Shown here in pieces: positions 41,982-64,000 of a DNA stretch of 64,000 nucleotides. The first letter of the stretch is position 1. The number at the start of each line of letters is the position of its first letter. The notes under the pieces are model-generated. The model ran no database searches and was not told the origin of the DNA. It saw only the letters and a list, made by a program, of their open reading frames with translations. This stretch comes from Eublepharis macularius. Taxonomy: Eukaryota > Chordata > Lepidosauria > Squamata > Eublepharidae. A program made the translations under genes and the position numbers. The stretch is taken from the NCBI RefSeq assembly GCF_028583425.1, contig NC_072798.1:8310501-8374500 (forward strand), given 5' to 3'.

Positions 41982-42841
41982 ACATTGGGTCCTGTTACAA
42001 TTACAGTGCAGAAAGTACAATTACAGGACCCAGTGGCATCAACTACACTGTCTCTGGCTCTTACAGCTGCTCATCCTCCAATCTGATATATGCCCTCATG
42101 TGCCAACAATGTCCTTCTGCTCTGTACATTGGACAAACCAGCCAACCTCCACGCAAAAGAATAAATGGACACAAATCTGACATTAGAAATGGCAACGTCC
42201 AGAAACCAGTGGGAGAACACTTCAATCTACCAGGACATTCCATCAAAGACTTAAAGGTCACTGTAGTTCAACAGAAACCTTTCAAAAACAAAATCCAACG
42301 GGAAGCTGCTGAATTGGAATTCATATGCAAATTTGACTCTGTCAAGCTGGGACTGAATAGGGACTATGAATGGTTATCTCATTATCACAGGTAACTGATT
42401 TCCTTTACAGAGGCGGGGTCAGGGGGAATCCAGTGGCACCTGATGTGGGCTTTCGAGGACCACAGTTCTCTTTGTCAGATGCATCTGGTGGGGAGGGCTG
42501 TGGTTATCAAAGGCTTGTGCTGCAGTGGAATTGTATGGTCTTGGTGGTGCTGCTGAACTCTTTTTGATTTTGCCACTACAGACTAACACGGCAAACTCCT
42601 TTGAAGCTTTACACAAGCAAACTGATCCCCACACCAAAAGGAGCTGTCTGCATCTCCATATCAAAGGAGTTGTTTACATCCCCCCTCTCCTTCTCCCCCC
42701 CTCCCCTCCCCTCCCCTCTATATTTGACCAGTTTCCTTCTGCCCTCCATGCATCTGACGAAGAGAACGTGATTCTCGAAAGCTTATGCTACAATAAAATT
42801 GGTTAGTCTTAAAGGTGCTACTGGACTCTTTTTTATTTTGC
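41982..42841 (+). mobile_element. Penelope-like retroelement: GIY-YIG fragment plus fold-back terminus
   Basis: An 860-bp element flanked by ATTAGCTATCT (41971-41981, 42842-42852). The + frame from about 42023 to 42394 encodes the GIY-YIG endonuclease domain of Penelope-like elements: LIYALMCQQC (GIY position), ALYIGQT (YIG), then RKRINGHKSDIRNG (catalytic Arg), PVGEHF (catalytic Glu region) and LGLNRDYEWLSHYHR at the end. The reverse transcriptase is absent. After the stop comes a decayed fold-back and a P1 3' end with CTGACGA and GAAAGCTTATGCTA. This ties the P1 repeats to Penelope. Confidence 0.9.
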
Positions 42842-42852
42842 ATTAGCTATCT

Positions 42853-44183
42853 GTGCCGTATCTGGAGCTGATGCATCACTCCTCATAAAATTTGCAGCGT
42901 TGCCTCCCTGCAATAGTTGAGCTTTCTTTCAGGAAATTGTATGCACGGATGCATCTGGCCACATGCGTTCCTCATTTGTAGCCACAAAGTTTGATCAGAA
43001 GTAACTGATGGAAGTGTACGCAACATGGCTTCTCTCCTATCCCTTTCAAACCTCAACCAATCATTTGTCCTCCTTCAAAGGCAAGATTTGTTGCAGTAAT
43101 CCTAGGGGGGGGGGGTGCATGTGGCAGGGATTGGTACAAACTGCTCGGTCAGGACTCCGAGCCTGAGCAAGAATTTTGAATGTCTCTGTGCAGAAAGTAC
43201 TTTTTCATAAGTATTAAATCATTTGAAATCAGGTTTGTCTGCCTCAGGTTCTCAGTGGAGTTGATGTATGTTTGTGAGGGGGGGGTGGGATAATCTCCTT
43301 GCTTTACTGAGGGAAACCAGAAAAAAATTGGAATATGATAATCCACGTTCTGTTTTAAGATTAAATGTAAAATGGCACAACTTTGTTTTATGTGCCCCTC
43401 TTCCTAAAATAGTGTGCGGCACAAGAGGCAGCTGATGTGGCTGTTACTTATTTTTTTTAATGCCTCATTTCATGAAAGCATATTTGTTCTAAGCCTTCAC
43501 ATACAAATGCCTTGCCTTACTGTCCTCCAAAGCCATCCTTTTTCTTAGAATTAACATTGCAGATATGAATGTTTTGCAATTTCTTTGTTGTATGACATAG
43601 GTACATGTGAGATGCAAGTTACCTCTACGCTATGCCTGCAGCATGCACCCTTATTTAAGAAAACCAGTCAAAAATCTATTTCAGTTCTCTGATGCATTAT
43701 TTTTTTCTTGCACTGAAGTCTGAGGCATTTTATTTCTAAACTGCTTTTTCTCTCAAAAAACATAATCCTATTATATCTAGCGCAAACATGGCTTCACAAA
43801 AGTGACCTTGATGGTCCTTCATGGTCTCAGATGAGAAATCATATGCTAAATGCAGCCATTAAAGGCATGGGGGTGGGGGAGACATTAGAGGAAGTGAGGC
43901 ATCCGGAAAAAGTTATCACAGAAACTAGAAGGTGGAAAAGTACTGCTGGTAGTGGGCTCATACTTGCCTTGTACACTGGACTCTGGACACCAGGCACTGG
44001 GAGTGAGTGAGCCATCATTTTCATAATTGTAGCCCATTTCTGCTTTTCTGTCGAGGCTGGCTTTGTTCATGCAATGTATCTAAGAAGTGAAAAGGGTGGG
44101 ACTATTTGGTAGAGAAGCGGGCTAGGGGATCCAACAGGAAAGACTTAAACAGAATCAGGGAATCTCACTGGCCAAGGGTGGAA
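42853..44183. other. no gene recognised (presumed PSEN2 intron 1)
   Basis: No element or gene recognised. Confidence 0.4.
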
Positions 44184-44397
44184 AGTGCCATCAAATCGCT
44201 GCTGACTTATGGTGATCCAGTAGGGTTTTCAAGCCAAGAGATGTTCAGAGGTGGTTTGCCACTGCCTGCCTCTGCGTACCAACTGTGCACTTCCTTGGTG
44301 GACTGCTGTCCAATTTCTAACCAGGACTGACCCTGCTTAGCTTCCACGATGTGATGAGATCACCCTAGCCTGGGTCATCCAGCTCAGGGCCAAGTGT
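44184..44397 (-). mobile_element. 5S-rRNA-derived SINE
   Basis: On the minus strand the head reads 'gtgatctcatcacatcgtgg', 'aagctaagcagggtcagtcc', 'tggttagaaattggac', a diverged 5S rRNA 3' half with its internal promoter region. It is followed by the body 'ggcaggcagtggcaaaccac'. Confidence 0.8.
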
Positions 44398-44421
44398 TAC
44401 TAGGGTTCTGGAAGTCTCTTA

Positions 44422-44655
44422 GAGCGGAACTACAAGTGACAAAAGGCACAGGTTGGACACTTGCCAGCTTCCCTCAAGTTTTGATGGGAAATGTAGGCAG
44501 CTTGGCGGAATGTTGGACAAGTGACAGTTGAAAAGTCCATTGGACAGCAGTCAGAGAGCCAAGCTGCGAGACTAGGATGCCTACATTTCCCGCCAAAACT
44601 TGAGGGAAGCTGACAAGTGTCCAACCTGTGCCTTTTGTCACTTGTAGTTCCGCTC
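44422..44655. mobile_element. Fold-back MITE ('GAGCGGAACT' group)
   Basis: Ends GAGCGGAACTACAAGTGACA and its inverse, 234 bp. Flanks TTA and TCA. Confidence 0.85.
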
Positions 44656-44659
44656 TCAG

Positions 44660-45048
44660 ACATGTGGTTAAGCACATTGGTTCAGATTACTGTTGTTGTT
44701 AAGTCAGGCATGGAAAGCTGGGCACAAACACCAGGGAGCTGGGCCAGAAGAGCATGTGCATGAGCAGTTACTGCTTCGTTCTTTCTCTTACACTTGCCTA
44801 CTTGCGAACCTACCTGTCATCTTACAGTGCTGTAGGTCAGCCTCCATCCAGTGCCAGGTGAAAATCTCACAGCTGTTCTCACTCATTCTGTATTGCTTGG
44901 TTGGCAGTCATGCTTTGAACCCAAGCAAGTGCTTTGCAACTTCTAAATGGCTTCAAGTTCTCATTATTTTTCACAACCGTGCCTTGTGAGTGGTTCAGGA
45001 TCTCAGCCTGGGATATGGGGGACACCGAGTGGCTGTTAGGGAGCCACC
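44660..45048. other. no gene recognised
   Basis: Nothing recognisable. Confidence 0.35.
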
Positions 45049-45051
45049 TCA

Positions 45052-45285
45052 GAGCGGAACCACAAGTGACAAAAGGCACAGGTTGGACACTTGTCAGCTT
45101 CCCTCAAGTTTTGATGGGAAATGTAGGTGTCCTGGTCTTGCAGCTTGGCTCTCCGACTGCTGTCCAATGGACTTTTCAACTGTCACTTGTCCAACATTCC
45201 GCCAAGCTGCCTCCATTTCCCATCAAAACTTGAGGGAAGCTGACAAGTGTCCAACCTGTGCCTTTTGTCACTTGTGGTTCCGCTC
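45052..45285. mobile_element. Fold-back MITE ('GAGCGGAACC' group)
   Basis: 234 bp with exact TCA target duplication (45049-45051, 45286-45288). Its central region is inverted relative to the copies at 28998 and 44422, so copies of both centre orientations exist. Confidence 0.9.
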
Positions 45286-45288
45286 TCA

Positions 45289-45640
45289 GTGTCCTGTGGA
45301 GAACTTCAGTGGGGAGTTTCTATGCAGAGTCTGTTTTGCTGTCCTCTGGGCCCTCGCTGTGTGATAACTCTTGCCAGCTGATGCTCACCAAACCAAATAA
45401 ATCTCATATTTTGCTTCCGAGTGTGGCAGCTTCTAAAGCTTTATTAATTTATAGCAGCAAATTTTACTCAACAGTTACAGTTCCAGAGCAAAATTCTGTG
45501 TGTAAATACTGCCAGTTGTAGTGTCTCTGTAATGTCTATTTTATACGATGACTGGAAACCGGGTTTGGGATTGTTAGTTTCAGGTGCACCGTTGTTTCTT
45601 ACCTATCTTTTCTTCCCATTATCTTGCTTACTGTTTAAAG
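45289..45640. other. intron sequence before the PSEN2 start exon
   Basis: Ends with a strong pyrimidine tract (45593-45638) and AG at 45639-45640, a likely acceptor for the exon that holds the start codon. Confidence 0.5.
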
Positions 45641-45689
45641 GTGTTTGTGAGTCTTTGATGTAGCCTCAAAAGTTTTTCTGTGAGGGAGC

Positions 45690-59426
<13,737 letters not shown>

Positions 59427-59994
59427 GTAAGTGAGGCATTTAATGTCTTTTTGTAGCTGGTATTCTCTTATACAGGCTTAGAACAAATACGCTTGTTAAT
59501 ACCTTTGTTCTCTAATGTCCTGAAGGGAGTGTGTTCTAAAGTGCCTGTCAGTTTGCAGTGATCACTAGGACAAGTCTCTTGCACAAGCTTCATAGAATCT
59601 ATGAGAAATTGTACAAAATACATCAAGCCTTGGAGGCCATCTTTGACTTTTTCCTCAGAAGCTATCATCCCACTGGCAGATATCATTCTCAAGCTTTACC
59701 AATTCAAGTCATATAAATATCAGTGTTAAAATGCAGGAGTGAGTCTGTAATGATTCCAAGTAAATGTGTGCATGTATTTTTAAATGCTTGATGAGATAGG
59801 TGAAGAGTGGGGGGTGAAGGAGATGGATGAGTGAGTGATATGATTGGTTGATGACTGAGAGTGTGGGTAGAGTGAATGCAGTTTGAGACTGAGAGGGGAG
59901 AGAAAAGTTTTCAGTCAGAAGAAGGCAGGCTAGCTGTGTGCTGCCTGAATATGTTGAAGTGTTTATGAGAGAAATATAACCTGTGTGGAACCTG
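59427..59994. other. PSEN2 intron, nothing recognised
   Basis: No element recognised. Confidence 0.4.
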
Positions 59995-60141
59995 GGCCGT
60001 TTCCAGACGGCTTACCTGCCTCCGGAAGGTCGCCCCATGTTGCGGGGAAAACGCAAAATCGCGTTTTAAACGCGATATTTCGCGTTTTCCCCGCAACATG
60101 GCGCGACGTTCCGGAGGCAGGTAAGCCGTCTGGAAACGGCC
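59995..60141. mobile_element. CpG-rich fold-back MITE, copy 2
   Basis: 147 bp, exact CTG duplication (59992-59994, 60142-60144). The centre is 'aaaatcgcgttttaaacgcgat'. Shorter than copy 1. Confidence 0.88.
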
Positions 60142-60614
60142 CTGAACTGAGCATGTTTGTGAAAGGACACTCAGTCCGGGAAAGAGAGGCCAGCTGTGTG
60201 AATGAGAATAAATGAAGTAACTTTAAGAACCGAGAACTACGTTTATGAAACCGATATGCTTCTTGACTAAATAAAAGTTTATTTTGTTTTGTTATATCCC
60301 AGAGTAGCTGTCGTTGCTATATCCCATTCCTATCCTCAGGGCCACATAGAACCACGAAGGAGCCTGACGCTTAAACACATTACCAAAGGGAAAATTTAAA
60401 TAAAATATTTTGGAATAATATATTCCTGGTGGCAGCAAACTACCCAGAGGGTGTAAGGGGAAGATTAAAGGCAAAATCTACCCCAAAGAAAGTAAAGGTC
60501 GTAACAGAGCCCATTGTGTGGCATGAGTTAGCTTCTATATACTCTCTGTTCCAAGACAGTGTATTGGTTTTCCATTTGCTTCTAGCCTGCGTTGCGTTTT
60601 CTCCTCCCCCTAGC
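60142..60614. other. PSEN2 intron, nothing recognised
   Basis: No element recognised. Confidence 0.35.
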
Positions 60615-60617
60615 CAG

Positions 60618-60768
60618 GGCCGTTTCCAGACGGCTTACCTGCCTCCGGAACGTTGTGCCATCTTGCTGGGAAAATGCGAAATATCGCATTGAGAAAACAC
60701 GGTATTTCGTGTTTTCCCCGCAAGATGGCGCAACGTTCCGGAGGCAGGTAAACCATCTGGAAACGGCC
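60618..60768. mobile_element. CpG-rich fold-back MITE, copy 3
   Basis: 151 bp, exact CAG duplication (60615-60617, 60769-60771). It has lost several CpGs to TpG/CpA compared with copies 1 and 2, so it is probably older or methylated for longer. Confidence 0.88.
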
Positions 60769-60771
60769 CAG

Positions 60772-61256
60772 GTATGTTCATACAGAATGTTTGATTCCCC
60801 TCACACCACCCCGCTAGGTTCCTGAAATTCCATATGTATTGTCTTTTATTGGGCTTGTAGGAGAATCTCCTTTTAAAAGACAACCCACATGAGCACAAAG
60901 CTCTCCTGAGCCATGTCCCACTTTGTGTACTCGCACTGACATCCAGTTGTCTTTCCCCCATTTGTCAGTTCAGTGTGCTGTCTTGTATCTGTTCCATTTG
61001 TGATCCAGAGGACAGCCTCTCTTGAGATAAGCCAGCATGCCAGCTTAGAGCTTGTTGTGGGCTCTGTTTGGCCAGTGTGGTCATATGGCAAGAGCCTGTG
61101 CTTTTTTAGTGGCAGCTTCACTGATGTGGAATAGGCTGCAGGGAGAAGTATGGAAGGAACTCTTACTCTAGGCATCTCATAGGACCAATACAGCAGTTGG
61201 CTTCTGCAGAGTTTGATCTGTTATGGCTATTGAGTACCAGTGCTCTTGCTTTTCCT
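60772..61256. other. PSEN2 intron, nothing recognised
   Basis: No element recognised. Confidence 0.4.
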
Positions 61257-61765
61257 GACTCAAAACACACGAGACGAAATACCTAGATTCAACTCGTGTT
61301 CTCTTACCTAAAGGTTTGCCAGGAAGTGTAGGCGTCCTTGCAGCTTAAAGTTTAGCATTTACAGTGCAGGCGTCCTTGCAGCTTAAAGTTTAGCATTTAC
61401 AGTGCAGGCGTCCTTGCAGCTTAAAGTTTAGCATTTACAGAGCAGCGAGGAGGGAAGTGCAGGCGTGGGGCGCCTTTCCTCCCACTCCCAAGGTGCATCA
61501 CGGCATTTCCCCTTCCCCTCACCCGGCCTGGCCCTGCAGAGCGATGCCTGGCTGCACTGGGAGACTTTAAGCTGCAAGGACCCCCGCACTTCCCTCTCTG
61601 CTGCTCTGTAAAATGCTAAACTTTAAGCTGCAAGGACACCTGCACTTCTCCCTGCTGCTCTGTAAATGCTAAACTTTAAGCTGCAAGGACGCCTACACTT
61701 TCTGACAAACCTTTAGGTAAGAGAACACAAGTTGAATCTAGGTATTTCATCACGTGTGTTTCGAC
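61257..61765. mobile_element. Fold-back MITE with 38-bp internal tandem repeat
   Basis: The arms 'acacgagacgaaatacctag...ctaaaggtttgccaggaagt' and inverse resemble the ends of the 12274 element (ACGAGACGA) and share the 'GGAAGTGTAGGCG' core. At 61328-61441 a 38-bp unit ('cgtccttgcagcttaaagtt' inside) is repeated three times. The right arm has about two inverse, diverged copies. End points are uncertain by a few bases. Confidence 0.75.
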
Positions 61766-61774
61766 TGTTAGAGG

Positions 61775-61950
61775 GATGGGCTGTGGCTCAGTGGTAGAGC
61801 ATCTGCTTGACATGCAGCAGGGCCCAGATTCAGTCCTTGACATTTTCAGTTGAAAGGACGAGGTAGTAGGTGATATGAAAGACCTCTGCCTGAGATCCTG
61901 GAATGCCACTGACAGTCCGAGTAGACAGTACTGACATTTAGACACTTTCA
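61775..61950 (+). mobile_element. tRNA-derived SINE (family B)
   Basis: Head 'gggctgtggctcagtggtag' (a good A box), 'cagattcagtccttgac' at the B-box place, body 'aggtagtaggtgatatgaaa'. Confidence 0.8.
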
Positions 61951-62910
61951 TTTTTAAAAATTAAACATACAAAATGTATATAAAATATGACAGCAATAGT
62001 GTGGAGTCTACACATAAGCATCTGGAAAAAGTCTCTAAATATCTAAAAATAAGCCCCCCCCCCAACAACTATCGTCTATATGCCATACATTCAAATATTA
62101 ATAACTTCATCAAATTATGGAAGTTGGGCATTGTTCTCCCCAGCGTTGTCATAGGAGTTTTTTAGCTACAGTTAAGGGCCTGGAGGACCCATTTTCATTG
62201 ACCATCAGTTATACTCCAAGAGAGAGACGAAAAGTACATAAACATTCTCAAAAATCAATGACTATTCTAATACAAAAGTTCTGAGTATTAAGTTCCTCCC
62301 CCAAACCCTGAATAACTGGAGATGCCCAAAGCACGTACTTAAGAGACACGTCTGATAAGTTACAGCACCAAAAATTAGACACTACACATTCCCTTGTTTA
62401 AAAAGGTAATGTGGTGTCCAATGTACTCTGACCAGTTTTTGGCTAAATTAATTGTAGCTCACCGATTTGCTGAATAAATCACAGCTCATTTTTAGGCGTT
62501 ATCAAAACTGGATGATCTAGCGCCTTATTCTATTCATTCTTGAGACTCTGAATATCATGTTTGATAACAAACATCATATATTTAAAAACAAATACTGTAG
62601 GTTCCATTTTCTGTATTGATTCAATGAGGGTTTCTGGAAGTGAGGGAGATTTTGAAACAGTGCTGCAGAACTATTTCTGTGTGTTGCTTATGTTTTTAAA
62701 TATTTATTGTGTTTTTAAATTGTGAAATGTAAATTTTAAACTTATTAATGTAATCCACCCTGAGCCTGCTGAGGGCAGAATAGAAATTGAAAGTAAATAA
62801 ATAAAACCATATTTAGATACCAACGGAGGTTGTAGTTGTAAATATTTTCATTCAGCAAATCATATCTGGACCTTGACTGAGAAAATGACAAAAACTTTTC
62901 AAAGCCTAGC
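61951..62910 (-). mobile_element. L1-like LINE 3' region, copy B
   Basis: Collinear with copy A at 57000 (e.g. 'actggatgatct', 'gagactctgaatatcatgtt', 'tttctggaagtgagggagat'). It is interrupted at about 62660-62808 by a different LINE 3' UTR ('gtaatccaccctgagcctgc...agtaaataaataaaacc'). Confidence 0.55.
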
Positions 62911-63388
62911 AGTGGATCCAGACCAAAAATCCTCCTATCTGCCCAAGCATTCCATAGTGGGAAAGATTTCCTCCCAAATTTTAGATCTGGATTGGCCTGT
63001 AATATTAATTTAGCATGTGAAAATAGGTCAAATTGATATTATCGTGACGTTTTGCGCCACAGTTCTCTGACTACAAGAATTGCAGGAGCAACAGGATCCA
63101 TTTTAGCATGAATATACCCAATAGATAGTACTGACCTTGACTGACCAAGGGTCTGATTCACTATAAAGCAGTTTCCTGTGTTTATTGATCACTTCTGTTG
63201 GTTATAAGCTACCCTGAACCTGAGGCAAGGTGGAGGATACATCTTTAAATACATTGTGACATCAGCTCTCCCAAGGCCTTGGGCAGAGATCTTTTCCCAG
63301 TCTCTGCTCTCCATGGTCCTTCTGATAGGAATGCCAGTGACTGACACTATGCAGACCAAATATATGCTCTGCCGTGGCTGCTATCTAT
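62911..63388. other. intron or intergenic, SINE scrap only
   Basis: 63115-63185 is a tail of SINE family B ('agtactgaccttgactgacc', 'gcagtttcctgtgttt'). Nothing else recognised. Confidence 0.4.
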
Positions 63389-63730
63389 GTGACCTGCACC
63401 CAAGGCCGGCGCGCCCGTAGAGGCCAAGTAGGCAGTGGCCTCAGGCGCGAGGACCCTGGAGAGGCGCCGGAGGGGGTGTCGGGGTGGAGGCGCACGCCGT
63501 GGAGCTAGCGTGGCTGGCCCGCAGCTGCTGCAGCCAGCCAGCCCTGTGCCACCGCCACTGCTGCCACACGCCCCCAGACGGGCGCAGCAGCCACAATCCG
63601 CTGCTGGGGCGGTGTCCGGAGCCCGGAGCAGCCTCCTCTCACTGCCCCAGCCATCTGCAGGCAGCTTGCGCTGCACAGTGCGTGCAATGATGTCATCGCG
63701 CGATGACGACTGATGTCATTGCGTGTGTGT
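63389..63730. repeat. CpG-rich segment, probably a dispersed repeat
   Basis: Starts 'caaggccggcgcgcccgtag' and contains many CG dinucleotides and CAGC/GCTG runs. It ends near 'gatgtcatcgcgcgatgacgactgatgtcat', a local palindrome. Open frames on both strands are GC artefacts. It could be mistaken for a CpG-island promoter, but there is no splice donor or gene to go with it. Confidence 0.4.
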
Positions 63731-64000
63731 CAGGGATTCGCTGTGGGCACCAGAAACCCTGGCGTTGGCAGTGCCTGCACCAGCTATTCATACCTTATTC
63801 CTGAAGGAGATCTGATTTGGAATGAATCGGCAACTTATGTATTTGTATCCTGTGGTGTTTGTCTACTGTAATGACCATTGATGATGATAAACTAAGAGAT
63901 TTCTGATGTAAACGTTGCCCATGGAACTTGTAACGAAAACAAGGTCCAATCCAGCGCATGGCAATATTCCTAGGGATTATTGTATTGGTTTGCGTGGAAA
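63731..64000. other. no gene recognised
   Basis: Window end. No PSEN2 exon with GVKLGLGDF is visible up to here. Confidence 0.4.

Noticed and set aside
63389-63730. CpG island promoter of another gene
   Set aside because: No splice donor or coding exon follows, and its start resembles a dispersed CpG-rich repeat.
59427-64000. Search for the remaining PSEN2 exons (GVKLGLGDF, PALPI)
   Set aside because: No frame with these motifs is visible on the + strand; they should lie outside the window.

Overview
The window looks like nuclear DNA of a squamate reptile (a lizard, possibly a gecko). It holds two vertebrate genes in a repeat mixture typical of squamates: tRNA-derived SINEs including a Sauria-type family, a 5S-rRNA-derived SINE, CR1, L2-like and L1 LINEs, many Penelope-like retroelement (PLE) pieces and several families of fold-back DNA transposons. 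I recognised no LTR retroelement, viral copy, CRISPR array or true tRNA/rRNA gene.

Layout. 1-23.4 kb is gene-free repeat mosaic: LINE 3' ends, SINEs (one nested in another with a 12-bp duplication), fold-back MITEs, PLE fold-backs, and a HARBI1-type transposase remnant at 20.2-20.6 kb among noncoding copies of what may be the same element. 23.44-25.38 kb is a large imperfect inverted repeat whose arms contain a ~60-66-bp minisatellite; it ends about 0.46 kb before the TTC30 start codon. 25.84-27.84 kb is an intact intronless TTC30 (IFT70) gene, with a ZNF143-type motif and two RFX X-boxes just upstream. 28-37 kb is repeat mosaic, including a 52-bp tandem array of hammerhead-ribozyme-like units. 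37.33-37.61 kb is a CCAAT-rich promoter with a likely noncoding first exon of PSEN2. 45.69-59.43 kb carries eight coding exons of PSEN2 (presenilin-2), including a short 78-bp exon. The final exons, with the GxGD and PAL motifs, are not in the window and should lie beyond 64 kb.

The two genes act separately: TTC30/IFT70 is an intraflagellar-transport B subunit, and PSEN2 is the catalytic subunit of gamma-secretase. Both are on the + strand.

The most interesting signal is a group of short fold-back retroelements with perfect 11-13-bp target duplications. Their arms carry hammerhead-ribozyme-like cores (CTGANGA, stem II, GAAA, stem III, cleavage triplet). Three unrelated families show the same architecture, each with one extra base between the CTGANGA box and stem II. 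One family also ends a PLE fragment that encodes a GIY-YIG endonuclease domain. The second signal is a group of DNA-transposon fold-backs that share one inner core but have different outer ends and 3-bp TNA target duplications.
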